Assembly (NCBI RefSeq): GCF_947631635.1
Contig: NZ_CANRMB010000001.1
Span: 271,572-335,571, forward strand
Direction of reading: 5' to 3'
Length of the DNA: 64,000 nucleotides
From: an uncultured Dysosmobacter sp.
Lineage (GTDB): Bacteria; Bacillota; Clostridia; Oscillospirales; Oscillospiraceae
In this document: positions 8,197 to 17,380 of the stretch, one piece after another
Position numbering within the stretch: the first letter of the stretch is position 1
Layout of the letters: every line of letters starts with the position of its first letter
Translations under genes and position numbers: made by a program
The notes under the pieces: generated by a model
What the model was told of the DNA's origin: nothing
Seen by the model: the letters and a program-made list of their open reading frames with translations, nothing else
The model's database searches: none

Positions 8197-10359
8197 TTAT
8201 TCCTGGGGCTTTTCCTCCGCGGGAGGCTCCGCATCCCCGGAGGGGGCTTCCGCCTCCGGCTCCTCCTGGGCCACCTCCGCCGGGGCCTCGATCTTCTGGG
8301 AGATCATGTGCACCTTTTTGGCAGGGGCCTCGATCTCGGGGGGGCGGGTGACGGTGGAGGCATAGGCGTCCTCCACCAGCGCCGGGTCCCGGCCCTCGAT
8401 GATGGCCACCATCTCCGCGCCGGTGATGGTCTCCTTTTCCAGCAGATAGGCCACCACCTTGTCCATGTCCTCCCGGTTATTCCGAATGGTCTCCACGGCC
8501 TGCCGGTAGCACTGGTCCAGGATCTCCTTCACCGCCTGGTCCATCCGGGCGGCGGTGTCCTGGGCGCAGTCCATGCCGTAGCCGCCGTCCAGGTACTGGT
8601 TCCGGCGGGAGGCCAGGGCCATCATGCCGAACTCGTCGCTCATGCCGAACATGGCAACCATGTTCCGGGCCACGTTGGTGGCGTCCTGAATGTCCTGAGA
8701 GGCGCCGTTGGTCATGGTGTTCATCACCACCTCCTCGGCGGCACGGCCGCCCATGGAGACGGCGATCTTCGCCATCAGCTCCTCCTTTGTCCGCAGCTCG
8801 GTCTTGTCCTCCTCGGGCATCAGCAGGGTATAGCCCAGAGAGCCCTGGGTGTGGGGAACGATGGTGATCTTCTGCACCGGCTCGGTGTTCTTCTGCTTGT
8901 AGGCCACCATGGCGTGGCCCACCTCATGATAGGCCACCAGCTTCTTTTCAAACTCGGTGAGGACGCTGCCCTTTTTCTCCGTACCGGCGATGACCAGCTC
9001 AAAGGCGGCCAGCAGGTCCTCCTGGGTCACCAGCCTGCGGCCCTTGCGGACGGCCCGCAGGGCGGCCTCGTTCACCAGGTTGGCAAGATCCGCGCCCACG
9101 CAGCCCGCGGTGGCCAGGGCGACCTTTTTCAGATCCACGTCCTCGCCCAGCTTGATATTCCGGGTGTGGACCTGGAGAGTGGCAATGCGGCCCGCCAGAT
9201 TGGGCCGGTCGATGGTGATGCGGCGGTCGAACCGGCCGGGGCGCAGCAGCGCCTGGTCCAGCACCTCCGGGCGGTTGGTGGCGGCCAGCAGGATCACGCC
9301 CTTGGTGGGGTCAAAGCCGTCCATCTCCGCCAGCAGCTGGTTCAGGGTCTGCTCCCGCTCGTCGTTGCCGCCCATGCGGTTGTCCCGGGATTTGCCGATG
9401 GTGTCGATCTCGTCGATGAACACGATGCAGGGGGCCACCTTGCTGGCCTCCTTGAACAGGTCGCGGACACGGGACGCGCCCACGCCCACGAACATCTCCA
9501 CAAAGTCGGAGCCGGAGATGGAGAAGAAGGGCACGTTGGCCTCCCCGGCCACAGCCTTGGCCAGCAGGGTCTTGCCCGTGCCCGGAGGGCCTACCAGCAG
9601 GGCGCCCTTGGGGAGCTTGGCGCCGATCTCCGTGTATTTCTGGGGGTTGTGGAGAAAGTCGATGATCTCCGTCAGGGATTCCTTGGCCTCATCCTGGCCC
9701 GCCACGTCCCGGAAGGTGACGCCGGTGGATTTCTCCATATACACCTTGGCGTTGGCTTTCCCCACGCCGCCGATGCCGCCCATGCCGCCCTTTTTTGCCA
9801 TGAAGCCCATGAGCAGGGACATGACCAGCAGAATGACCACAAAGGGCAGCAGCTGAATCAGGAACACCATCAGGGTGCTCATGGGAGGCTGATAGGCCTT
9901 GTCGACACGGACGGAGGGGGCCACCTCCCGCAGATAGGCGCGGGTGGCGTCGTTGGACTCGATCTGGACAGTGAACAGGTCCAGGGTGGTGTCCGGCAGG
10001 GGCGTGCCGTTTTTGTCAGTGGTGGAATAGACAGCGCGGCCCTCTTCGTCGGTGCGTTTGAGGAAGACGGTGCCGTCCTCGGCGGTGTAGGTATAGCCGT
10101 CCTTTGGTGTGATGTGGAGAATGGCCTCGTCGGTGTCAAAGGCGACCTCCTCCACCTGCTGGCTCTCCGCCATCGCCTCAAAGTCGCTGTATTCCAGCTC
10201 CACCGAGGAGGCAGAGTGAGCGGCGCTGTTCATGTAGGTGCTGGCATAGCTGATGCCGATGGTCAGCAGCAGCGCCCAGCACACCAGAGAGAGCACGCCC
10301 CGCCAGTTGCTGTTGTTCTTGCTGCCGTTCGGTTTTTTGTTCTTGTTGTTTTGGTCCAT
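8197..10359 (-). CDS. ftsH: ATP-dependent zinc metalloprotease FtsH
   Basis: 720 residues, membrane-bound AAA+ protease that degrades misfolded and regulatory membrane proteins as a hexamer. Two membrane helices (about 20-41 and 160-187) flank an external domain, then the AAA module with Walker A GPPGTGKT (257-264), Walker B VFIDEID and the SRH arginines (RPGRFDRR). The M41 zinc site HEVGH follows. The C-terminus is a Glu/Pro/Ala-rich tail. Start at 10359 has GGAAAGGAG upstream. It is transcribed divergently from the rRNA methyltransferase gene. Confidence 0.97.
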   Translation of the reverse strand: MDQNNKNKKPNGSKNNSNWRGVLSLVCWALLLTIGISYASTYMNSAAHSASSVELEYSDFEAMAESQQVEEVAFDTDEAILHITPKDGYTYTAEDGTVFLKRTDEEGRAVYSTTDKNGTPLPDTTLDLFTVQIESNDATRAYLREVAPSVRVDKAYQPPMSTLMVFLIQLLPFVVILLVMSLLMGFMAKKGGMGGIGGVGKANAKVYMEKSTGVTFRDVAGQDEAKESLTEIIDFLHNPQKYTEIGAKLPKGALLVGPPGTGKTLLAKAVAGEANVPFFSISGSDFVEMFVGVGASRVRDLFKEASKVAPCIVFIDEIDTIGKSRDNRMGGNDEREQTLNQLLAEMDGFDPTKGVILLAATNRPEVLDQALLRPGRFDRRITIDRPNLAGRIATLQVHTRNIKLGEDVDLKKVALATAGCVGADLANLVNEAALRAVRKGRRLVTQEDLLAAFELVIAGTEKKGSVLTEFEKKLVAYHEVGHAMVAYKQKNTEPVQKITIVPHTQGSLGYTLLMPEEDKTELRTKEELMAKIAVSMGGRAAEEVVMNTMTNGASQDIQDATNVARNMVAMFGMSDEFGMMALASRRNQYLDGGYGMDCAQDTAARMDQAVKEILDQCYRQAVETIRNNREDMDKVVAYLLEKETITGAEMVAIIEGRDPALVEDAYASTVTRPPEIEAPAKKVHMISQKIEAPAEVAQEEPEAEAPSGDAEPPAEEKPQE

Positions 10360-10406
10360 GTATCGGGACTCCTTTCCAGGGAAAGAACCTTCCAAAATTA
10401 TAACGC

Positions 10407-10435
10407 AGTATACCATAAAAGCGGCGGGGCCACAA
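10407..10435 (-). promoter_or_regulatory. ftsH promoter
   Basis: On the minus strand: TTGTGG, 17-bp spacer, TATACT, about 48 bp before the start codon. Confidence 0.6.
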
Positions 10436-10548
10436 GGACAAGGCCCACTTTTTTGATGAAGTTTCTGTAAATTCCTACTTTATTGTATCCAGCTCCTGTG
10501 GTATACTATCACCTGAATGCGACAAAATCTTCGTTTGAGGGAGAAACT

Positions 10549-11319
10549 ATGGACGAGCAGAGGAAAAACAGCCTCACCGCCGAGGCGGACGGCATCATCG
10601 AGGGCCGCAACGCCGTCATCGAGGCCCTGCGGGCGGGGGAGGCCATCGACAAGATCTACCTCCAGAAGGGCGAGACCGACAAGACCCTGGGGCACATCGC
10701 CTCCAAGGCCCGGGCGGCGGGCGTCGTGGTGGTGGAGGCGGACAGGCGGAAGCTGGACGCCATGAGCCGCACCCACGCCCACCAGGGCGTCATCGCCCTG
10801 GCGGCGGTGCGGGAGTACGTCAGCGTGGAGAGCATTTTGCAGGCGGCGGCGGACAGGGGGGAGAAGCCCCTCATCGTGGTCTGCGACGAGATCTCCGACC
10901 CCCACAACCTGGGGGCCATCATCCGGACCGCCGAGTGCGCCGGGGCCCACGGCGTGGTGATCCCCAAGCGCCGCAGCGCGGGCCTGACCGCCGTGGTGGC
11001 CAAGACCTCCGCCGGCGCGGTGGCCCATGTGCCGGTGGCCCGGGTGCCCAACATCCCGGCGCTGCTGAAGGATCTGAAAAAGCAGGGCATGTGGGTGTTC
11101 GGCACGGCGGCGGACGGCAATACCACCCTGTACGACGCGGATCTGAAGGGTCCGGCGGCCATCGTCATCGGCAGCGAGGGCGACGGCATGACCCGCCTCG
11201 CCGCGGAAAACTGCGATTTCCTGGTCAGTATCCCCATGCGGGGCAGGCTGAATTCCCTGAACGCCTCCGCCGCAGCGGCGATTCTGCTGTACGAGGCGGT
11301 GCGGCAGCGGCTTGGATAA
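10549..11319 (+). CDS. rlmB: SpoU-family 23S rRNA 2'-O-methyltransferase (RlmB-like)
   Basis: 256 residues. An N-terminal substrate-binding domain (IIEGRNAVIEAL, residues 13-24) precedes the SPOUT knot with its three motifs: DPHNLGAIIRTAECAGAHGV, IGSEGDGM and IPMRGRLNSLNASAAAAILL. These match TrmH/RlmB enzymes that transfer a methyl group from S-adenosylmethionine to a ribose 2'-hydroxyl; RlmB modifies G2251 of 23S rRNA. Start chosen at 10549 (GAGGGAGAAACT upstream). TATACT at about 10503 could be its -10. RlmB versus another SpoU paralogue cannot be settled by eye. Confidence 0.88.
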   Translation: MDEQRKNSLTAEADGIIEGRNAVIEALRAGEAIDKIYLQKGETDKTLGHIASKARAAGVVVVEADRRKLDAMSRTHAHQGVIALAAVREYVSVESILQAAADRGEKPLIVVCDEISDPHNLGAIIRTAECAGAHGVVIPKRRSAGLTAVVAKTSAGAVAHVPVARVPNIPALLKDLKKQGMWVFGTAADGNTTLYDADLKGPAAIVIGSEGDGMTRLAAENCDFLVSIPMRGRLNSLNASAAAAILLYEAVRQRLG

Positions 11320-11342
11320 ACGGAAGGACAAAGAGGAACGAC

Positions 11343-13490
11343 ATGGCTCCGAAGGATACGAATGATTTATATGAGACACTGACGGGCGGGACCGACGTGC
11401 CTCCCGCGGCGGAGGAGTTTTCCCTGGAGGAGATCCTGGCGGAGTACGGCGGGAGCCTGGAACAGCACCTGCTGCAGGACGCGGACCGGGAGACGGCACC
11501 AAAGCAGGCCCCTCCCAAAGCGCCGGAGGCGCGGCCCTCCCGGACACCGCCCCGCCAGGAGAGCGCGCCGGAGAAGGAACCGGACCCCGCGCTGGAGGCA
11601 GAGCGCCTGCGCCAGGAGGCCAGGGACAAGCTGCTGGCCCAGGCGGTGGACCTGGAAAAGCTGGAGCGGGAGCTGCCCCGGGCGCCGCGGCCCATCTCCC
11701 TGGAGGAGGTCGTGGGCAATACGGTGGAAGCCGTGATGGAGGAGCGGGAGGCGGAACCCCTGCTGAAACCCCGGCGGGGCCTGTTCTCCCGGCGGAAGCT
11801 GGAGGAGACGGAGGAGCTTTACGCCCGGCCGGAGTCGGAGGAGGAAGCGGCGGAAGCAGAGGAGATCGGACCGGAGCTGGAGCCCTTTGAGGCGTCGGCG
11901 GACTACCGGGCGGAATATAAGAGCCGGAAGAGCACGCTGCCTCTGGCGGCGTTCCTGGCCCTGGTGCCCACGGCCCTGCTGAGCGCGGAGCGGTATGGCG
12001 TCACAGTCCCCTATTGGTCGGGGGACGCAAAGGTCCAGAGCCTGTTTTTGCTGGCGTGCCTGGCCCTGGTGTCGCTGCTGTGCCGGAAGGTATTCGCCAA
12101 GGGGGCGGAGATGCTGGCGCGGAAGCGCTGCACTAGCGAGCTGCTGATCTCCGTATCGGCGTTGGCGGCGGCGGCGGACTGCGCGGCCCGCCTGCTGCTG
12201 CCGGAGCGGAGCGCCGCCATGCCCTATGCGTCCATCAGCTGCCTGGCCCTGGTGTTCGCCCTGTGGGGAGACAGCCGGGAGAGCCGGGGGATGTACGACA
12301 CCTTCCGGGCCGCGGCGGTGGACGACGAGCCGCCGTATCTGGTCACGGAGACGGAGCGGGGGGCCTGCAAGCAGCGGGGGGCGGTCCCGGGTTTTTACAC
12401 CACCGCCATGCGGGATGACGCCGCCACCCTGTGGCAGACGGCCATGCTGCCGGTGGTCCTGGTGGCGTCTATCGTGTTCGCCGGCCTCAGCTCCCTGGGG
12501 CAGGGACGGGGCAGCGACTTTCTGCTGAACTGGTCCGCCATCCTGGCGGGGGGAGCCACCTTTGCGCTGCCCCTCTGCTGGGGCCTGCCCTGGTCGAAGC
12601 TGGCCCGGCACCTGCAAAAGGCCGGCTGTGCCGTGGCGGGCTGGTCCGGCGCGGAGAAGGTCAGCCGCCGGAGGAGCATGATCGTGACGGACACGGACTT
12701 GTTCCCGCCGGGGACCATGCAGCTCAACGGCGTGAAGGTCTACGGCGAGGAGTTGCAGAAGGCGGTGTCCTACGCCGCCTCCATGGCCCGGGCTGCGGGC
12801 TGCGGCCTGGAGCGGCTGTTTGACGGCCTGCTGCGGGGAGAGCTGGGCCACTATGAAAAGGTGGACGATTTCAGCTTCTATGAGGAGGGCGGCTACTCCG
12901 CGGCGATCCGTGGAGAGTCGGTGCTGCTGGGCACCGCGTCCTTCATGCGGAAGATGGAGGTGCGCCTGCCCGGCGACATCAACCTAAAGACCGGCATTTT
13001 CCTGGCGGTGGACCGCCAGCTGGCCGCGGTATTCGCGGTGAAGTACAATCCGTCGGAAAACGTGGACTTCGCCCTGCGGATGATGAGGCGCAGCCATATC
13101 ACGCCCATCCTGGCGGCACGGGACCCCAACATCACCCCGGCGCTGCTGAAGCGCAAATTCCACAAGGGCGTGAAGGTGGAGTATCCGGACCTGACCACCC
13201 GGGTGGCCTTCAGCGAGGTGGAGCAGGACCGGGGACTGCCCCGGGCGCTGCTGTTCCGGGAGGGCCTGCTGCCCTATGCGGAGACGGTGGCTGGAAGCCG
13301 CCGCCTGTGCAAGTCCGTCCGCCGGGCCACGGCGCTGTCCATCCTGGGCAGCGCGGCGGGAACGCTGCTGGCCTTCTATCTGGTGTTCCAGGGAAAGTAC
13401 GACCTGCTGACGCCGCTGGCGCTGGAGATGTTTTTGCTCCTGTGGACCCTGCCGGTGCTGGTGATGGCGGACTGGACGGGGAGATATTAA
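11343..13490 (+). CDS. P-type-ATPase-shaped membrane protein lacking catalytic motifs
   Basis: 715 residues. The first ~195 are acidic and probably disordered. Then come membrane segments in a P1B-ATPase-like order (two pairs, then LWQTAMLPVVLVASIVFAGL and a segment with LPLCWGLP where transporters have the CPC-type motif). What follows should be DKTGTLT but reads VTDTDLFPPGT (about residues 448-458). An N-domain-like stretch (AIRGESVLLGTASFM) and a P-domain-like stretch remain, without TGD or GDGxNDxP motifs; two helices end the protein. It is therefore probably a pseudo-enzyme. It follows rlmB by 23 bp. A MITE-like element starts immediately after its TAA. Confidence 0.7.
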   Translation: MAPKDTNDLYETLTGGTDVPPAAEEFSLEEILAEYGGSLEQHLLQDADRETAPKQAPPKAPEARPSRTPPRQESAPEKEPDPALEAERLRQEARDKLLAQAVDLEKLERELPRAPRPISLEEVVGNTVEAVMEEREAEPLLKPRRGLFSRRKLEETEELYARPESEEEAAEAEEIGPELEPFEASADYRAEYKSRKSTLPLAAFLALVPTALLSAERYGVTVPYWSGDAKVQSLFLLACLALVSLLCRKVFAKGAEMLARKRCTSELLISVSALAAAADCAARLLLPERSAAMPYASISCLALVFALWGDSRESRGMYDTFRAAAVDDEPPYLVTETERGACKQRGAVPGFYTTAMRDDAATLWQTAMLPVVLVASIVFAGLSSLGQGRGSDFLLNWSAILAGGATFALPLCWGLPWSKLARHLQKAGCAVAGWSGAEKVSRRRSMIVTDTDLFPPGTMQLNGVKVYGEELQKAVSYAASMARAAGCGLERLFDGLLRGELGHYEKVDDFSFYEEGGYSAAIRGESVLLGTASFMRKMEVRLPGDINLKTGIFLAVDRQLAAVFAVKYNPSENVDFALRMMRRSHITPILAARDPNITPALLKRKFHKGVKVEYPDLTTRVAFSEVEQDRGLPRALLFREGLLPYAETVAGSRRLCKSVRRATALSILGSAAGTLLAFYLVFQGKYDLLTPLALEMFLLLWTLPVLVMADWTGRY

Positions 13491-13649
13491 GAGCCTATCC
13501 GCAAATAATGCGTATACGTCTTGCGGCCATATTTAGCGTCATACTGCGTCGCTTTTCCTTGCCGGGCGATAGCCCGCCTGCGGAAAATCTCCTTATCTGG
13601 CGAAAAATCTGTCTCGCAATCCGCATATGCCTTATTTAAGGATAGGCTC
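13491..13649. mobile_element. 159-bp MITE-like element
   Basis: Terminal inverted repeats: both ends read inwards as GAGCCTATCC, then imperfectly AAATAA-GC-TAT-CG (about 23 of 28 positions). It is flanked by TAA on each side (13488-13490 and 13650-13652), consistent with a 3-bp target duplication; the left TAA is also the stop codon of the preceding gene. No coding potential seen. Confidence 0.7.
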
Positions 13650-13778
13650 TAAGAGCCGAGACAGGTGTGGAGGGTTTGACCGTCCGGCAGAGGCCGTATC
13701 TACCCCCGCGGGATATCAAAGAGACCGCAGGATCCCCCGAACTATAGCGGGTGCGGGCACCGCTTTTTGGATACCGGT

Positions 13779-13814
13779 GTCCCGGCCAAGCGAAACTTGG
13801 CCGGGACAGATTTT
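13779..13814 (+). terminator. Terminator
   Basis: GTCCCGGCCAAG / CTTGGCCGGGAC stem, CGAAA loop, then AGATTTT. Probably ends the rlmB transcript. Confidence 0.7.
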
Positions 13815-13996
13815 ATAATCAAATTACTTGAAACGTGATCAATTCACGTTTCAAGTGTCACAGCGCATGTGTGCTGTGACAGGCCGCGGTCCGCGGCCTT
13901 GATTTGCATTTCATCGTCAATCGCTGTGCGCTTTCCGCGCAGCGGGCATCGCCCGCTTGAAAAATCCCATGGGATTTTTCAAGTGAATGGACTATA
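13814..13996. repeat. Dispersed ~180-bp palindromic element, copy 2
   Basis: Ends TATAATCAAATTACTTGAAA and (reverse complement) TATAGTCCATTCACTTGAAA form imperfect terminal inverted repeats. Inside, in order: ACTTGAAACGTG/CACGTTTCAAGT, GTCACAGCGCA/TGTGCTGTGAC, GGCCGCGG/CCGCGGCC, CTGTGCGC/GCGCAG, GCGGGC/GCCCGC and CTTGAAAAATCCCA/TGGGATTTTTCAAG. Flanked by TTT on both sides. Confidence 0.88.
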
Positions 13997-14004
13997 TTTT
14001 CCTG

Positions 14005-14035
14005 AAAAAAGCCGCTGTCAGCGGCTTTTTCTTTT
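14005..14035 (+). terminator. Terminator-like hairpin
   Basis: AAAAAAGCCGCT, GTC loop, AGCGGCTTTTTCTTTT. Symmetrical, could work in both directions. Confidence 0.65.
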
Positions 14036-14106
14036 GCGTCTGTGACAAAATTTTGCGGAGTTTTTTTGCGTTCCTGCCCAAAATGTGGAACCTGCCAAAA
14101 TTTTAG

Positions 14107-14135
14107 TTGTATTGCCTCCGCAAACGTTGTATAAT
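14107..14135 (+). promoter_or_regulatory. Promoter of the EF-G-like gene
   Basis: TTGTAT, 17-bp spacer, perfect TATAAT, about 100 bp before the ATG. The leader contains GGCGGCCCGC-type inverted repeats (14178-14205). Confidence 0.75.
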
Positions 14136-14235
14136 TTCTACATTAGGCAATTCGGACGACCGTCGAATGAACCTATTGCGGCCCGCCCATAACGGCGGCC
14201 CGCTTTGACAGTATCACATAAGGAGTGGAAAGATC

Positions 14236-16308
14236 ATGAGCTATTCAGTACAAAACATCCGTAACGTCTGCCTGCTGGGCCACAGCGGCAGCGGCAAGAC
14301 CGCCCTGGCGGAGAGCCTGCTCTATATGACCGGCGCCATCGACCGGATGGGCCGCGCGGCGGACGGCAACACCGTCTGCGACTACGATCCCGAGGAGACC
14401 AAGCGGCAGATCTCCCTCTCCACCGCTGTGGCGCCTCTGGAGTACAAGGGCTGCCGCATCAACGTGCTGGACACCCCGGGCGCCTTCGATTTCTCCGGCG
14501 AGGTCATGGAGGCCCTCCGGGCCGCTGACGCCGCCGTTATCGTCTGCTCCGCCAAGGACGGCATCTCCGTGGGCCTGGAAAAGGCCTGGAAATACTGCGA
14601 GGAGCGGAATATGCCCCGTTTCGTCTATATCTCCAAGACCGACGAGGACAACAGCGACTACAACGCCACCTTCGAGGCCCTGCGTGAGCGCTTCGGCAAG
14701 AAGATCGCCCCCGTGGTGGTGCCCATCTGGGACGCGGACAAGAAGGTCACCGGCATCATCGATGTGCTGAACAAGCGCGCCTATGAGATGCAGAACCTGA
14801 AGCGGGTGGAGATCGAGGTCCCCGCCGACAAGGTGGACGTCATCACCGAGTTCAACGACGCCCTGAAGGAATCCGTGGCCGAGACCAGCGAGGAGTTCAT
14901 GGACAAGTTCTTCGGCGGCGAGGACTTCACCTACGCCGAGATGATCCAGGGCCTGCGCCAGGGCGTGCGGGAGCTGAGCCTGTTCCCCGTGCTGTGCGGC
15001 TCCGCCGTCAACTGCATGGGCTCCCTGATGCTGATGGACAACATCGTGGACCTGCTGCCCAACCCCATGGAGGGCAACTACCACAAGGCCACCAAGGCCG
15101 ACGGCGAGACCGAGGAATTCGTGGTCTCTCCCGGCGGCGTGCCCACCGCGTTCGTGTTCAAGACCATCTCCGACCAGTACGGAAAGTACTCCTTCGTGAA
15201 GGTCCTCTCCGGCAATATCACCCCCGATATGCCCATGGTCAACTCCCGCACCGGCGCGTCTGAAAAGCTGGGCCGCCTGTATGTCATGCGGGGCAAAAAG
15301 ACCACCGAGGTCAAGGAGCTGGACTGCGGTGACATCGGCGTCATCGCCAAGATGGACAAGGTCAAGACCGGCGACACCCTGTGCGACGCCCGTAAGGTCG
15401 TTGCCCTGAAGAGCATCCCCTTCGCGGAGCCCTGCTACTCTGTGGCCATCTCCCCCAAGACCCGCGGCCAGGAGGACAAGGTGGCCCAGGGCCTGGCCCG
15501 CCTCAATGAGGAGGACCCCTCCTTCTCCGTGGTCAACAACGCCGAGACCCACCAGATGGTCCTCTCCGGTGCCGGCGACATGCAGATCGACGTGCTGGTC
15601 AGCAAGCTCAAGAGCCGCTTCAATGTGGAGACGGAGCTGAAGCCCACCCGCGTGGCCTACCGTGAGAAGATCCGCAAGACCGTCCAGAAGCAGGGCCGCC
15701 ACAAGAAGCAGACCGGCGGCAGCGGCCAGTTCGGCGATGTGTGGATCCGCTTTGAGCCTCAGACGGAGCAGGACGACATGATCTTCGCCGAGGAAGTGTT
15801 CGGCGGCTCCGTGCCCAAGAACTTCTTCCCCGCGGTGGAAAAGGGCCTGCGGGAGGCCTGCGTCCACGGTCCGCTGGCCGGTTATCCGGTGGTGAACCTG
15901 AAGGCGGTCCTGTACGATGGCTCCTACCATCCCGTGGACTCCTCCGAGATCGCCTTTAAGACCGCCGCGCAGCTGGCCTTCAAGGCCGCTCTGCCCGAGG
16001 CCAGCCCCGTTCTGCTGGAGCCCGTGGGCGAGCTGAAGGTCACCGTGCCTGACAGCTACATGGGCGACGTCATCGGCGATTTGAACAAGCGCCGGGGCCG
16101 TGTCATGGGCATGGACCCCACCGGCGACGGCAGCCAGGTGATCTCCGCCGAGGTCCCCATGGCCGAAATGGGCAGCTATGCCATCGACCTGCGGTCCATG
16201 ACCCAGAGCCGCGGCAGCTTCACCCTTCACTTCATCCGCTACGAGGACTGCCCCCCCGCGGCACAGGAGAAAGCCATCGCTGAGGCCAAGGCACTGGCTG
16301 AGGCATAA
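14236..16308 (+). CDS. Elongation factor G-like GTPase
   Basis: 690 residues with the five-domain EF-G layout: G1 GHSGSGKT (15-22), G3 DTPGAFDFSGEV (about 81), G4 as ISKTDED rather than the usual NKMD, then domains II-V ending with the EF-G C-terminal fold (RGRVMGMDPTGDG, MTQSRGSFT). It matches the FusA-like proteins that are not the main translocase of clostridial genomes. The modified G4 motif and shorter domain structure support that reading. It has its own strong promoter and terminator, so it is monocistronic. Role in translation or ribosome recycling is inferred from family. Confidence 0.88.
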   Translation: MSYSVQNIRNVCLLGHSGSGKTALAESLLYMTGAIDRMGRAADGNTVCDYDPEETKRQISLSTAVAPLEYKGCRINVLDTPGAFDFSGEVMEALRAADAAVIVCSAKDGISVGLEKAWKYCEERNMPRFVYISKTDEDNSDYNATFEALRERFGKKIAPVVVPIWDADKKVTGIIDVLNKRAYEMQNLKRVEIEVPADKVDVITEFNDALKESVAETSEEFMDKFFGGEDFTYAEMIQGLRQGVRELSLFPVLCGSAVNCMGSLMLMDNIVDLLPNPMEGNYHKATKADGETEEFVVSPGGVPTAFVFKTISDQYGKYSFVKVLSGNITPDMPMVNSRTGASEKLGRLYVMRGKKTTEVKELDCGDIGVIAKMDKVKTGDTLCDARKVVALKSIPFAEPCYSVAISPKTRGQEDKVAQGLARLNEEDPSFSVVNNAETHQMVLSGAGDMQIDVLVSKLKSRFNVETELKPTRVAYREKIRKTVQKQGRHKKQTGGSGQFGDVWIRFEPQTEQDDMIFAEEVFGGSVPKNFFPAVEKGLREACVHGPLAGYPVVNLKAVLYDGSYHPVDSSEIAFKTAAQLAFKAALPEASPVLLEPVGELKVTVPDSYMGDVIGDLNKRRGRVMGMDPTGDGSQVISAEVPMAEMGSYAIDLRSMTQSRGSFTLHFIRYEDCPPAAQEKAIAEAKALAEA

Positions 16309-16319
16309 GGATATGTCTA

Positions 16320-16355
16320 AAAACATGGGAAGCCGCAGGGCTTCCCATGTTTTTG
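16320..16355 (+). terminator. Terminator
   Basis: AAACATGGGAAGCC / GGCTTCCCATGTTT stem with GCAG loop and U-tract. Confidence 0.88.
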
Positions 16356-16501
16356 AAAAGAGGAAGATCGCTGTTTTTGAACTTTTTATGAAATCCTGCC
16401 AAATTTTGCGAAAAGTTGCAAAAGCAACTAGCATATATTCAAATATCCTGATATACTCATATCACTCAAAAAGAGACAACACAAGAAGTTGATCAGACGA
16501 T

Positions 16502-16516
16502 TATTAAAATAATAAG
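16502..16516. promoter_or_regulatory. Palindrome overlapping rubrerythrin leader
   Basis: TTATTAAAATAATAA is a perfect 6-bp dyad with a 3-bp centre. It lies directly before the AAGGAGG site. AT-rich 15-bp dyads of this kind resemble PerR boxes; assignment is tentative. Confidence 0.35.
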
Positions 16517-16529
16517 GAGGATCATTGTT

Positions 16530-17096
16530 ATGAAAAAATGGGTCTGCCAGGTTTGCGGTTATGTGTTCGAGGGCGAGAATCCCCCCGAGAAGTGCCCCCA
16601 GTGCGGCGTTCCCGCCTCTAAGTTCACCGAGCAGAAGGGCGAGATGAGCTGGGCTGCCGAGCATGTTCTGGGCGTGGGCAAGTCCTTCGGCGCCGACGTT
16701 CCCGAGGAGGTCAAGAAGGAGATCATCGACGGTCTGAACGCCAACTTCATGGGCGAGTGCACCGAGGTTGGCATGTATCTGGCCATGGCTCGCGTGGCCC
16801 ACCGCGAGGGCTATCCCGAGATCGGTGAGTACTGGCGCCGTGCCGCCCTGGAAGAGGCTGAGCACGCCGCCAAGTTTGCCGAGCTGCTGGGCGACGTCCT
16901 GACCGACAGCACCAAGAAGAACCTGGAGATGCGCGTGGAGGCCGAGAACGGCGCCACCGAGGGCAAGTTCCAGCTGGCCAAGCTGGCGAAGCAGTACAAT
17001 CTCGATGCTATCCATGATACCGTTCATGAGATGGCGCGCGACGAAGCGAGACACGGCAAGGCTTTCGCCGGCCTGCTGAAGCGCTATTTCGGCTGA
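16530..17096 (+). CDS. Reverse rubrerythrin
   Basis: 188 residues. The rubredoxin-like Cys4 iron site is at the N-terminus (CQVC at 6-9, CPQC at 22-25), followed by the ferritin-like di-iron four-helix bundle with repeated E...EEAEHAA and [13 protein letters not shown] ligand motifs. This order is opposite to classical rubrerythrin and marks the clostridial reverse-rubrerythrin group, NAD(P)H-linked peroxidases protecting anaerobes from hydrogen peroxide and oxygen. Strong ribosome binding site AAGGAGG. Codon use is markedly biased to highly expressed codons compared with neighbours. Confidence 0.95.
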   Translation: MKKWVCQVCGYVFEGENPPEKCPQCGVPASKFTEQKGEMSWAAEHVLGVGKSFGADVPEEVKKEIIDGLNANFMGECTEVGMYLAMARVAHREGYPEIGEYWRRAALEEAEHAAKFAELLGDVLTDSTKKNLEMRVEAENGATEGKFQLAKLAKQYNLDAIHDTVHEMARDEARHGKAFAGLLKRYFG

Positions 17097-17111
17097 TTTT
17101 ATCTACATCTG

Positions 17112-17142
17112 GAAGGTGGGCAGAAATGCCCGCCTTCTTTTT
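17112..17142 (+). terminator. Terminator of the rubrerythrin gene
   Basis: GAAGGTGGGCA / TGCCCGCCTTC stem with short loop and TTTTT. Confidence 0.85.
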
Positions 17143-17380
17143 GCGGAAAAAAGTGCGCTTTCCATTTCGGCGCTCAAATGAAACAGGGGAAAGTGGATTT
17201 TGAAAAGGCGGAATATAAATGAACGTGGGGGGCGAGTCAGGCGCCGCCCCCATTTTTCATGCTTGAAAAGCCAGCAGGACCGGCAATTCTACGTTCCGCA
17301 GACAAAATCCAGCCCCCGGGGATGGTCAAATCCTGCCGGATATGCCATACTGGGAGCAGAAAGGAAAGGAGCGTGGGGCG

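Noticed and set aside
13680..13760. Riboswitch-like sequence between the MITE and the terminator
   Set aside because: No known consensus and no downstream gene on the same transcript before two terminators.
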